From JACPYG01 sp964356545 (GTDB lineage Bacteria > Patescibacteriota > Minisyncoccia > Minisyncoccales > Staskawiczbacteraceae), in contig CAYHHX010000008.1 of the NCBI GenBank assembly GCA_964356545.1, positions 1 through 19,999 of the forward strand: 19,999 nucleotides of DNA, given 5' to 3'. A program made the translations under genes and the position numbers. Shown here piece after piece: positions 7,218 through 13,221 of this stretch; the stretch's first letter is position 1; every line of letters begins with the position of its first letter. The notes beneath the pieces are model-generated. The model saw nothing but the letters and a program-made list of their open reading frames with translations. It made no database searches and was not told where the DNA came from.

Positions 7218-7778
7218 TTACCTCTTATTAGTCTTATTTTCATTGTCTTTTATATATTTTTCAACAAATTTATCTTGTATAGAAAAATTCAAATTACGCG
7301 AATTTATTTCAAGCTCCGCCCAAGCAGCCAAGCCCTCTAAAATTTCTATGTCATCTTTAGAAAATTCTCTTGGTTTCGTATCTTTAATACAAAATACGCC
7401 AATACGACTACCGTCAGCGCTCATAATTGGTACACCTGCGTAAAATCGTATGTAGGGTTCGCCTATTACCATAGGATTATCAGCAAACCTTTTGTCTTTT
7501 GTAGTATCTGGTATAACCAATATTTTATCTTCAACTAATGCGTGCCCGCAAAAGGAAATTGCCCTATCCCCTTCAGTGCTTGAAAGACCCTGACGAGACT
7601 TAAACCATTCCCGATTAGCATCAATAAGAGTGAGAGTTGAAATAGGAACATGAAAAATTTTTGTTGCACAACGAGTAAGTTGGTCAAATCGCTCTTCTGG
7701 CGGAGTATCAAGCAAATCTAACTCAATAAGAGAGACAATCCTTTTAAATTCATCTTTAGGCATTGGTGCTTTTTCCAT
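7218..7778 (-). CDS. Stand-alone GAF-domain protein
   Basis: A 186-residue protein that is essentially one GAF sensor domain. The segments ERFDQLTRCATKIFHVPIST, REWFKSRQGL, SFCGHALVED, RFADNPMVIGEP, RFYAGVPI and IGVFCIKDTKPREFS are the standard blocks of GAF domains usually fused to histidine kinases or diguanylate cyclases; here no output domain follows, only a ~25-residue charged tail. Ligand unknown; the fSFCgHA block is common in light/redox or small-molecule GAFs. It is the last gene of the copper-oxidase operon (23-base gap to the cupin), so sensing a redox or metal signal is an inference. It converges with the ferric-reductase-like gene, 14 bases apart. Confidence 0.85.
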   Translation of the reverse strand: MEKAPMPKDEFKRIVSLIELDLLDTPPEERFDQLTRCATKIFHVPISTLTLIDANREWFKSRQGLSSTEGDRAISFCGHALVEDKILVIPDTTKDKRFADNPMVIGEPYIRFYAGVPIMSADGSRIGVFCIKDTKPREFSKDDIEILEGLAAWAELEINSRNLNFSIQDKFVEKYIKDNENKTNKR

Positions 7779-7801
7779 AGTATTGCTTTTTAATTTAACA
7801 A

Positions 7802-8200
7802 CTATTCTGTTGTTTTACCGTCGAAATGCTCTTCTTCATCAGCTTTTGCTTCTTGTTTGGTTTTATGGACTACTCCGTCCCTATGGTTTGGCGGAGAATA
7901 GATAGTATAAAGTTTAAGCGTTTTTTCAGAAGAGGTGTTGATAATATTATGATTAGTTTCTGCCGGAACTAATACTACAAACCCATCACTGATGTCTTGC
8001 TCAATGCCGTCTAAGATAGCCTTTCCAGTTCCTTGTTCACAACGAATAAATTGGTCTAAGTGGTGCATCTCCATACCGATTTCTTCATTGGGTTTCAAGC
8101 TCATCACTACCAACTGGCTATTTTTAGCAGTGTATAGCACTTCCCTGAAATTTTCATTTTCAAGAGAAAACTTTTCAATGTTTGCAATGTATCCTTTCAT
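7802..8200 (-). CDS. Cupin-domain protein
   Basis: A 132-residue single-domain cupin. The first cupin motif is seen as GMEMHHLDQFIRCEQGTGKA (H46, H47, Q50, E55) and the second as LVPAETNHNIINTS with H84, which together give a metal site. The end LKLYTIYSPPNHRDGVVHKT is characteristic of a widespread small cupin group of unknown substrate. It is placed 9 bases behind the multicopper oxidase stop, so it is translated from the same mRNA. A role in metal or redox homeostasis is inferred from the operon only. The acidic C-terminal tail (ADEEEHFDG) is poorly conserved in such proteins. Confidence 0.87.
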   Translation of the reverse strand: MKGYIANIEKFSLENENFREVLYTAKNSQLVVMSLKPNEEIGMEMHHLDQFIRCEQGTGKAILDGIEQDISDGFVVLVPAETNHNIINTSSEKTLKLYTIYSPPNHRDGVVHKTKQEAKADEEEHFDGKTTE

Positions 8201-8209
8201 ATTTTTTAA

Positions 8210-9793
8210 TTAGTTATCTAATACGTTAAATTTCATCATCATCCCTGCCTCTAAATGTTCGGCAATATGGCAGTGGGCCATCCAAGTGCCTGGATTTGAT
8301 GTATCAAGCAAAATATCTACAGTCTCTCCAGATGGAATAAATACCGTATCTTTCCAGACTAGATTTGTTTCTTTTACGCCATTACGCAGAAGCACAAGGA
8401 ATCTTTGACCGTGAAAATGCATGGGATGCTGCATCGGATGCATTGATTTGGGGTCATTGAAAATCCTAATTTTCACCGGTTCACCCTTTTTAAATGACCA
8501 GTCAATATCCATATTGTCTTTTCCAGTCTCTTGGTCAACTATTTTCCACTTAACCAAATCAGGGCCTGACATCTGGTTCATCATTTGCATATCGTCTTCC
8601 CATTCAATGCCACCAGCCGGTACATTCATACCCATTCCGCTCATCATCGTGCCATCGGACATCATATGAGTTCCCATGTTTGTCATCATTGTACTACTCA
8701 TTTGCAAAGAAAGTTTAATCTGCTTGTCCGGGGTTTTATTAAAATATTGGCGAAGTGAGTCAATACTTTCAATAACCTGGCTGTGGGCGCTTAACTGATT
8801 GAATGTAAGAGCATGAGAAACTTCAATCCGATCATCGCTAACCGTTACTGTGCCAAGAGTATAAATTTTATTGGGTGTTTTGTTTTGAATTTCAAAAGTA
8901 CCACTGTCGTCAAATAATACCTCAACAATAGCACGCTCTGAAGGTCCAAGTGTTACTGAATCTATCCACTGGTCTTTTTCATATGCTCCCCCATCTGCTC
9001 CAATAAGCTTTATTTTTGCTCCTTGAATAGTAAAATTAAATGGACGGGTGTTGGCGGCATTGGTGATGTAAAATCTGATAACTTCACCCTTTTTTACCGA
9101 TAAGGTATAGTTGGTTTCCCCATTCACCAACATTGTATTTCCAAATCTACCCATGAGCGTCCGATCAGATTTTTGCTTACTCAGCATAATCTTTCCATTC
9201 TCGATTAAGATATCATCAAGAAATAAAGCAACTTCACGGTTAACCGGCGACCAATAATCGGCACTTCCCGGGATAACGAGGTAGTTTCCGTAAAGACCCA
9301 ACTCTTGTTCGTAATCCTCTCTAACATGGGGATGATACCAAAACATTCCAACATCTGGAAATTTTAATTTATATGAAAAAGTTTCTCCTGGCTCCATTTC
9401 TTTTTGACTAGTCTGCGAGCCGTCAAAAGCATTGTCCATCCTAACACCATGAGAGTGAAGCAGCGTTTTTACATCCATATCGTTTTTGAAGTTGATTGTC
9501 GCTTCTGCGCCTTGGGCGATTTTAATAAGGGGTCCGGGAATAGAGCCGTTGTATGCCAGCATCCTGTATTCAGTACCATTGATATTCTTTTTTACATAAC
9601 TTGCTGTGAGGTTATAGGTGTCACCGTTTTTAAGTTCTACTATTTCACTAGATTTGGCTTCTGGCAACCCAACGACATCAGAACTTACGTATGCTCCCTG
9701 AATAGCCCGTTGCCTTGTCTGCCAAAAGAAAACAGATCCAATTAATAGAATTACGGCGACGATAAAGATAATGTAAAGATATTTTTTATTCAT
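8210..9793 (-). CDS. Exported multicopper oxidase with Met-rich segment
   Basis: A 527-residue three-cupredoxin oxidase. An N-terminal hydrophobic segment (residues ~5-24) exports or anchors it. All four copper-ligand clusters are present: HSH (H113, H115), HPH (H154, H156), HPMHFH (H456, H459, H461) and HCHIAEHLEAGM (H507, C508, H509, H513, axial M518). The family oxidises Cu(I), phenols or metals with reduction of oxygen to water. A Met/His-rich stretch at residues ~365-409 resembles the cuprous-ion-binding insertion of CueO. The first cluster has HSHG where HWHG is usual. With a CsoR/RcnR repressor at the operon head, Cu(I) detoxification is the best reading. The G+C content is clearly higher than in neighbouring housekeeping genes, suggesting acquisition. 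Confidence 0.93.
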   Translation of the reverse strand: MNKKYLYIIFIVAVILLIGSVFFWQTRQRAIQGAYVSSDVVGLPEAKSSEIVELKNGDTYNLTASYVKKNINGTEYRMLAYNGSIPGPLIKIAQGAEATINFKNDMDVKTLLHSHGVRMDNAFDGSQTSQKEMEPGETFSYKLKFPDVGMFWYHPHVREDYEQELGLYGNYLVIPGSADYWSPVNREVALFLDDILIENGKIMLSKQKSDRTLMGRFGNTMLVNGETNYTLSVKKGEVIRFYITNAANTRPFNFTIQGAKIKLIGADGGAYEKDQWIDSVTLGPSERAIVEVLFDDSGTFEIQNKTPNKIYTLGTVTVSDDRIEVSHALTFNQLSAHSQVIESIDSLRQYFNKTPDKQIKLSLQMSSTMMTNMGTHMMSDGTMMSGMGMNVPAGGIEWEDDMQMMNQMSGPDLVKWKIVDQETGKDNMDIDWSFKKGEPVKIRIFNDPKSMHPMQHPMHFHGQRFLVLLRNGVKETNLVWKDTVFIPSGETVDILLDTSNPGTWMAHCHIAEHLEAGMMMKFNVLDN

Positions 9794-9811
9794 ACTTTAT
9801 GTCTTTGACTA

Positions 9812-9851
9812 GTTAAATCATTATCTTTATGGCTATGCATATGATTTTAAC
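9812..9851. repeat. Inverted repeat between 89-residue gene and multicopper oxidase
   Basis: gttaaatcat (9812-9821) pairs with atgattttaac (9841-9851) apart from one bulged base, around a 19-base loop. The right arm overlaps the stop of the 89-residue gene. There is no T-tract, so it is not a standard terminator; it may be an mRNA processing or stabilising stem within the operon. Confidence 0.45.
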
Positions 9852-10116
9852 TTTTATTTATAAGGCTTGAGTTATGCATCCAGACAATGTAAGCTCCGAA
9901 TACCCAGGCTATCAAACCAAGCAAGATTGCTCCCCAAAGATAGCTAACAACATTACCCCAGACAAATCCGGGTAAAGTTTCAAATAATGTGTGATGTAAT
10001 TCAATTCCTCTTACTGTGCGCCATGGAAAATATCCGCCAATCAAGCAGATGACATAAGCGACCTCCATCCCAAGAACACACTTTAACGTATATGATTGTA
10101 AAGATAGTTTTTCCAT
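9847..10116 (-). CDS. Small two-helix membrane protein in the copper operon
   Basis: An 89-residue protein with two long hydrophobic segments (about 13-28 and 52-77) separated by a loop containing FPWRTVRGIELHHTLFETLP, with His residues and a Trp/Arg cluster. I do not recognise a named family with certainty; small two-helix proteins of this kind are common beside copper oxidases and heavy-metal P-type ATPases. It lies 37 bases behind the Met-rich 78-residue gene and 53 bases before the multicopper oxidase. The HH pair in the loop may bind metal; this is inference. Confidence 0.7.
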   Translation of the reverse strand: MEKLSLQSYTLKCVLGMEVAYVICLIGGYFPWRTVRGIELHHTLFETLPGFVWGNVVSYLWGAILLGLIAWVFGAYIVWMHNSSLINKS

Positions 10117-10153
10117 GTTTTGAAAATGTTAATAATATTTTAAAATACGAACG

Positions 10154-10390
10154 CTAAACTATTTCTCCTTTTTTCTCGAGCATCATATGGTGAATGGTGG
10201 CAACCTGAAGCCAAATAGCGATTAAAAAGAATATTGCCGCATTCATACCTGCGCCCATCATTGTCCCTTGAGAATACATTCCTCCATACATCATATTCAT
10301 TGTATTTCCGCCCCATAGTCCAAAGAACATGAGAAGGCCGATGACCCCCGAAACAACGCTTAAAATGTGTAATACTTTTGAGATTTTCAT
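10154..10390 (-). CDS. Small Met-rich two-helix membrane protein
   Basis: A 78-residue protein with helices at about 7-27 and 50-66 joined by a Met/Gly-rich loop: M31, M33, M34, M38, M44, M45 and M49 in 19 residues, followed by HHMM at 67-70. Met-rich exposed loops are the standard way to bind Cu(I) in periplasmic and membrane copper proteins. It follows the repressor gene by 16 bases and precedes the second small membrane protein and the multicopper oxidase, so a Cu(I)-handling role is well supported by context but not by a family match. Confidence 0.72.
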   Translation of the reverse strand: MKISKVLHILSVVSGVIGLLMFFGLWGGNTMNMMYGGMYSQGTMMGAGMNAAIFFLIAIWLQVATIHHMMLEKKGEIV

Positions 10391-10406
10391 GGTTTTTTAG
10401 TTAAGA

Positions 10407-10679
10407 TTATTTATTAGATAAATTATAGACACGGATTAATTCTTTGACAGCTTTCTCTTCTTGGCCCTTGTGCTTCATTTGATGTTTCACATGAGTTCTA
10501 AGATGGTTTTCTAGAATAAAACTGTCGAGGCTCTTGAGCGACCTTTGAATAGAAAGAGATTGCTCCAATAAAGTAGGGCAATACTCCTCCTTCTCAATAG
10601 CCTTGATTAATCCTTCTAATTGGCCGTTAATAATTTTGGCTCTGTGTATAGCACGATGTTTAAGTTTTTGGTCTAACAT
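10407..10679 (-). CDS. CsoR/RcnR-family metal-sensing repressor
   Basis: A 90-residue all-helical repressor of the CsoR/RcnR (DUF156) family: HRAKIINGQLEGLIKAIEKE is the usual first helix, followed by YC (C34), then ENHLRTHVKHQ. The metal ligands read C34, H59, H63, with H66 nearby. The CsoR copper set is Cys-His-Cys; here the second Cys is His, which gives the RcnR Cys-His-His arrangement known for nickel/cobalt. It heads the operon with the Met-rich proteins and multicopper oxidase, and a G-tract operator lies in its own promoter, so it should repress the whole operon until metal binds. Copper is suggested by context, nickel/cobalt by the residues; no Shine-Dalgarno sequence is visible. Confidence 0.9.
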   Translation of the reverse strand: MLDQKLKHRAIHRAKIINGQLEGLIKAIEKEEYCPTLLEQSLSIQRSLKSLDSFILENHLRTHVKHQMKHKGQEEKAVKELIRVYNLSNK

Positions 10680-10709
10680 ACGTGAGTAATGTTAATAGTA
10701 ATAATCTCT

Positions 10710-10743
10710 CTTATAGGTTATACCCCCATACCCTATATGTCAA
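10710..10743 (-). promoter_or_regulatory. Metal-repressor operator inside the operon promoter
   Basis: On the minus strand a perfect -35 TTGACA (10743-10738) is followed by an inverted repeat TAGGGTAT / ATAACCTA (10735-10728 and 10721-10714; 7 of 8 pairs) around a GGGGGT centre. G-tract palindromes of this sort are the known DNA targets of CsoR/RcnR proteins. -10 candidates are TATAAC at 15-base spacing and TATAAG at 22-base spacing, both off the ideal 17. The operator sits between -35 and -10, so bound repressor would block polymerase. Confidence 0.65.
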
Positions 10744-10753
10744 TAGTCTCGCT

Positions 10754-10762
10754 TGTGGATAA
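10754..10762 (-). promoter_or_regulatory. Single perfect DnaA-box match
   Basis: The minus strand reads TTATCCACA, the consensus DnaA box. It stands alone just upstream of the metal operon promoter, so it is not an origin by itself. Chance or a regulatory box are both possible. Confidence 0.3.
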
Positions 10763-10770
10763 CTTTTTGT

Positions 10771-10795
10771 AAAACAAAAAATCGGTGTTTCCGAT
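10771..10795 (-). terminator. Intrinsic terminator after the accessory block
   Basis: On the minus strand, ATCGG, loop AAACA, CCGAT, then TTTTTTG and more T. It would end transcripts that run through the 2H phosphoesterase gene and the long hairpin at 10831-10917. Confidence 0.65.
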
Positions 10796-10812
10796 GATTT
10801 TTTATTCTAAAT

Positions 10813-10828
10813 ACGGCACTCGGTCGGT
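10813..10828 (-). repeat. 16-base boundary motif, copy 5 (degenerate)
   Basis: Plus-strand text acggcactcggtcggt; compare copies at 10911, 11568, 12306 and 13160. It lies outside the long hairpin, on the side away from the genes. Confidence 0.45.
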
Positions 10829-10830
10829 AT

Positions 10831-10917
10831 GACCTAACTGGGAATAGTTTCGGAAATATCGGCTTTTAGTGACCCTCTTTGGTCACTCGATACTTCCGTC
10901 TATTGAACTGATGGGTC
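10831..10917. other. 87-base imperfect hairpin at the end of the accessory block (attC-like or structured RNA)
   Basis: Nested pairs are visible: 10831-10834 with 10914-10917, 10843-10847 with 10900-10904, 10851-10855 with 10894-10898, 10857-10861 with 10888-10892, and a perfect 7-bp tip agtgacc/ggtcact (10868-10887) with a 6-base loop. Unpaired spacers of about 8 bases separate the outer pair from the next. It directly follows the 2H phosphoesterase stop and is flanked by copies 4 and 5 of the boundary motif. It may be a recombination site, a repeat or a structured 3' end. Confidence 0.6.
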
Positions 10918-10926
10918 TTGGTCGGG
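10911..10926 (-). repeat. 16-base boundary motif, copy 4
   Basis: Plus-strand text atgggtcttggtcggg, a few bases past the stop of the 2H phosphoesterase gene. Its last 8 bases (gtcggg part) equal copy 3. Confidence 0.55.
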
Positions 10927-10930
10927 TTTA

Positions 10931-11554
10931 TTATAAAATATATTCATCTAACTTTTCATATACCGCTCCGTTATCATCAGCTTTGTAAACGCAAATACTG
11001 TAAGGACTAAAAGATAAATTAGTTATCTCTAATTTGGGAATATTCTTTGGTACTTGGCCTTCTTGATATCTTGTTAAAGTAATATGTGGTCTATAAAGAT
11101 TATGAGCCAAATCATATCCCGTTTCCTTAGCATTTTTCTGCTGTTCTTCAGTGTATGGTGTGAAATATCCTTCTTCAAATGGATTACCATGATTTAATCT
11201 ATGGTCTTTTAACTTTTTAACTAACGATTCGTGCAAATCCATAAGTGATTCAGATTTACGATAAGAAATTTCAAAATATCTTCCTGGAGTCATATAGTAG
11301 CCGGTGTGTTCACATGAAAAGTTATTGATGTTTCTTAAAACTTCTCCTGCTTTTAATAAAACTTTGGGCATTACGTTATTTGCAAACCTAGCCATATATA
11401 CCGTCATATGAGGAAATTTACTTTTTCCATCAAGCACAAACATTGTGTTGTTTGATTTCAGTAACTGGCTAAACTTAATACAGATTTCTCCAATATCCCA
11501 CGGCGGAATAACACAAATATTTATAATTGTTGAATTTTTAGGCAGATTTTTCAT
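10931..11554 (-). CDS. 2H phosphoesterase (2'-5' RNA ligase-like)
   Basis: A 207-residue protein with the two HxT motifs of the 2H superfamily: FPHMTVY (H49, T51) and YRPHITLTRY (H157, T159). Members open cyclic phosphates or cleave 2'-5' linkages in RNA and in signalling oligonucleotides such as 2-5A. The residue plan agrees with a complete single-domain enzyme; substrate unknown. It is the last gene of the three-gene accessory block. A small hairpin ccttattgataagg (11557-11570) ends 2 bases before its ATG and would cover the only AAGG, so translation may be poor or coupled. Degrading a nucleotide signal or repairing cut RNA made by its neighbours is inference. Confidence 0.82.
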   Translation of the reverse strand: MKNLPKNSTIINICVIPPWDIGEICIKFSQLLKSNNTMFVLDGKSKFPHMTVYMARFANNVMPKVLLKAGEVLRNINNFSCEHTGYYMTPGRYFEISYRKSESLMDLHESLVKKLKDHRLNHGNPFEEGYFTPYTEEQQKNAKETGYDLAHNLYRPHITLTRYQEGQVPKNIPKLEITNLSFSPYSICVYKADDNGAVYEKLDEYIL

Positions 11555-11567
11555 AACCTTATTGATA

Positions 11568-11583
11568 AGGCGTCTCGGTCGGG
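11568..11583 (-). repeat. 16-base boundary motif, copy 3
   Basis: Plus-strand text aggcgtctcggtcggg, in the gap between the HEPN-like gene and the 2H phosphoesterase gene. Confidence 0.6.
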
Positions 11584-11596
11584 GTTATTAATAATA

Positions 11597-12289
11597 TTAA
11601 CACCATAGACTTAAAAGGACTGTGGCAACCTCGGATAAATAACTACGTAAATTTTCTAAGTCAATTCTTGGAGCAAGCTCAAATTTATTACTCTTACTTT
11701 GTAAGGTTGGTTCGTAACTAATCTGTCGTATCCAAATACGACCATCACTACTGTATCCTGAGCGCTTTGATATTAAAAATTTTTCATTTTCATGAATAGC
11801 TTTCTTTTCTTCGTAAGGATGTGCTGTAATTCGATCTCTAATATTATTAATTCTTTCTATTTTAGTAGAGTAATTTTTTATAGTTTTTTGTAATATAGGA
11901 TCTGTAAAATTAGACAAAGCCTTATTTAATAATTTTAGACAAGCTCCCATGTTTGCATATGCCGACACTCCAGCTCCGCAAATGATAGGGTCTGGTAACT
12001 TTTCACTAAGTGCTTTCTCTTCAATCTGTACCATTCCAGCAGCATATTCGAAATAGTAAACAACGGAGTGAAGTGCCAAATATCTTCTTGCCCAAATATC
12101 ATTATTTTGGTGCTTTAAGTTTAAACAATTAATTAGATCAATGAGAGCTGGTATTTGATAATCTTTTAATACTCCTGATACTTCTGTCATATTATAAATT
12201 ACAAATGAAATTCGGTCACCTGACTTAGCATAGGGCTGATGTGTTCCTCGATCTAGAACTCTATTTTCAGGAATAAAACTGAGCGTCAT
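11597..12289 (-). CDS. Uncharacterised helical protein with HEPN-like R-x5-H motif
   Basis: A 230-residue protein I cannot place in a named family. The middle is helical, with a segment INNIRDRITAHPYEE that contains R151, R153 and H157; R-x4-6-H in a helix after a charged/polar position is the catalytic signature of HEPN ribonucleases, and the (I)RDxxxAH form resembles HEPN-like proteins of antiviral and toxin-antitoxin systems. There is no signal peptide and no clear membrane segment, though the C-terminal TVLLSLWC is hydrophobic. Between a PD-(D/E)XK-like nuclease and a 2H phosphoesterase, an RNase effector role would make sense, but this rests on one motif. The ATG at 12289 has no strong ribosome site. 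Confidence 0.6.
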   Translation of the reverse strand: MTLSFIPENRVLDRGTHQPYAKSGDRISFVIYNMTEVSGVLKDYQIPALIDLINCLNLKHQNNDIWARRYLALHSVVYYFEYAAGMVQIEEKALSEKLPDPIICGAGVSAYANMGACLKLLNKALSNFTDPILQKTIKNYSTKIERINNIRDRITAHPYEEKKAIHENEKFLISKRSGYSSDGRIWIRQISYEPTLQSKSNKFELAPRIDLENLRSYLSEVATVLLSLWC

Positions 12290-12305
12290 GGTAGCTTCTT
12301 AAATA

Positions 12306-12321
12306 ATGCGTCTCAGTAGGA
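12306..12321 (-). repeat. 16-base boundary motif, copy 2
   Basis: Plus-strand text atgcgtctcagtagga, filling half of the 33-base gap between the nuclease-like gene and the HEPN-like gene. The first 12 bases equal copy 1 exactly. Confidence 0.6.
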
Positions 12322-12322
12322 T

Positions 12323-13141
12323 CTATTTTTCATTAATAAAATTAGTCCAACATTCGTAAAGCTTTTGGTTATCTTTTTTAATATCTAATATTTTTTTTGT
12401 AAAGGATTTACGAGTTATAACTTCGATTACATATTCTTCTTCAAATGACATTCCTTTCTTATTCGGCTTAGGTAATGTTTCAAAAACAACAAATAAATTA
12501 TCAACCTCTTTTACATCAACTAACATGTTTTTATTTAAATTAGCACTCCACAACGTGCCATCCAGTACTATTATGGGCATAAAATAATGTATAGCATACT
12601 TTCCAAGTCCATATCGTTTTTTGATATATTTCGTAGCCTTAACCAAAGTCACAAGAGCTTCATATATTTTGCTATTTTGTTTAGGCTCTGAAAAACTTTC
12701 GTGATAACTTTTGTGGAGAATAGCATCTTTAAGACGAAAACCTTTAAGACCGAATATCTCTAAATCTTCAAATAACATTTCGTGAAATTCTTTATTTTTT
12801 GATTTTAAACACTCATTTGGGATAGCGGGCCACCTTCTCTTACCATTATCAAAAAATACCCACGGTTTTTTGCTTTTTTTACATTGTATAACTAGGTGTG
12901 AAACTAATTTGTTGGCGTCACCCATACCAACCTTCTCGGGAACATTTTCAGCGTAATCAAAATTAACTTTTACTCCGTGAAGATCTAACTCTCGAGCCTG
13001 ACCAGTCTCTTCGTCACGATATAAATAACCGCTATAAACCATCCAATCTGTTTTTTCCAATTCCGATGCTACAAAAACTTCTAGCGGAAAGCCGGTTTTC
13101 TCTAAATCTTGCACTATTTCTTTCTTAATTTTCAGTGACAT
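12323..13141 (-). CDS. PD-(D/E)XK-like nuclease (restriction-endonuclease fold, putative)
   Basis: About 272 residues from the ATG at 13141. The N-terminal half reads like a restriction-type nuclease core: E21 in PLEVFVASELEKTDWMVYSG, D53 in RELDLHG, and LVIQCKKS with Q86 and K88 as a Q-x-K motif III, a known variant of E-x-K. The C-terminal half (from about residue 110) has no recognisable domain. A GTG at 13174 would add 11 residues, but that stretch is the 16-base boundary motif found outside genes at the other junctions, so I prefer the ATG. It is first in the accessory block and shares its direction with the HEPN-like and 2H genes. DNA cleavage in defence is inferred. Confidence 0.65.
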   Translation of the reverse strand: MSLKIKKEIVQDLEKTGFPLEVFVASELEKTDWMVYSGYLYRDEETGQARELDLHGVKVNFDYAENVPEKVGMGDANKLVSHLVIQCKKSKKPWVFFDNGKRRWPAIPNECLKSKNKEFHEMLFEDLEIFGLKGFRLKDAILHKSYHESFSEPKQNSKIYEALVTLVKATKYIKKRYGLGKYAIHYFMPIIVLDGTLWSANLNKNMLVDVKEVDNLFVVFETLPKPNKKGMSFEEEYVIEVITRKSFTKKILDIKKDNQKLYECWTNFINEK

Positions 13142-13159
13142 CTTTATAAGAAGATTACC

Positions 13160-13175
13160 ATGCGTCTCAGTCACC
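13160..13175 (-). repeat. 16-base boundary motif, copy 1
   Basis: Plus-strand text atgcgtctcagtcacc, 18 bases upstream of the nuclease-like gene's ATG. It is followed by acttaac (13178-13184), whose complement GTTAAGT fits the integron core form GTTRRRY. Confidence 0.6.
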
Positions 13176-13192
13176 TGACTTAACTTATGTGT

Positions 13193-13206
13193 GCTGCGGG
13201 ACTTGG
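13193..13206. repeat. Partial copy of the tRNA-Gln 3' end (att-like)
   Basis: gctgcgggacttgg matches gctgcgggactagg at 13564-13577 (13 of 14), which is the tRNA-Gln 3' end: base past the gene, discriminator, acceptor strand and start of the T stem. The GIY-YIG gene lies between the two copies. Such tRNA-end duplications commonly mark integration events. Confidence 0.5.
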
Positions 13207-13221
13207 TATCCTTTGCGAAAA

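Noticed and set aside
13142..13174. GTG start adding 11 residues to the nuclease-like protein
   Set aside because: The added codons coincide with the boundary motif that is non-coding at the other junctions, and an ATG lies directly behind.
13196..13211. Calling this a sixth full copy of the 16-base boundary motif
   Set aside because: It shares only a short core with copy 4 and is better explained as the tRNA-Gln end duplication.
13184..13221. A complete attC site between the GIY-YIG gene and the nuclease-like gene
   Set aside because: Only a single core-like GTTAAGT is present; 38 bases are too few and no hairpin is visible.
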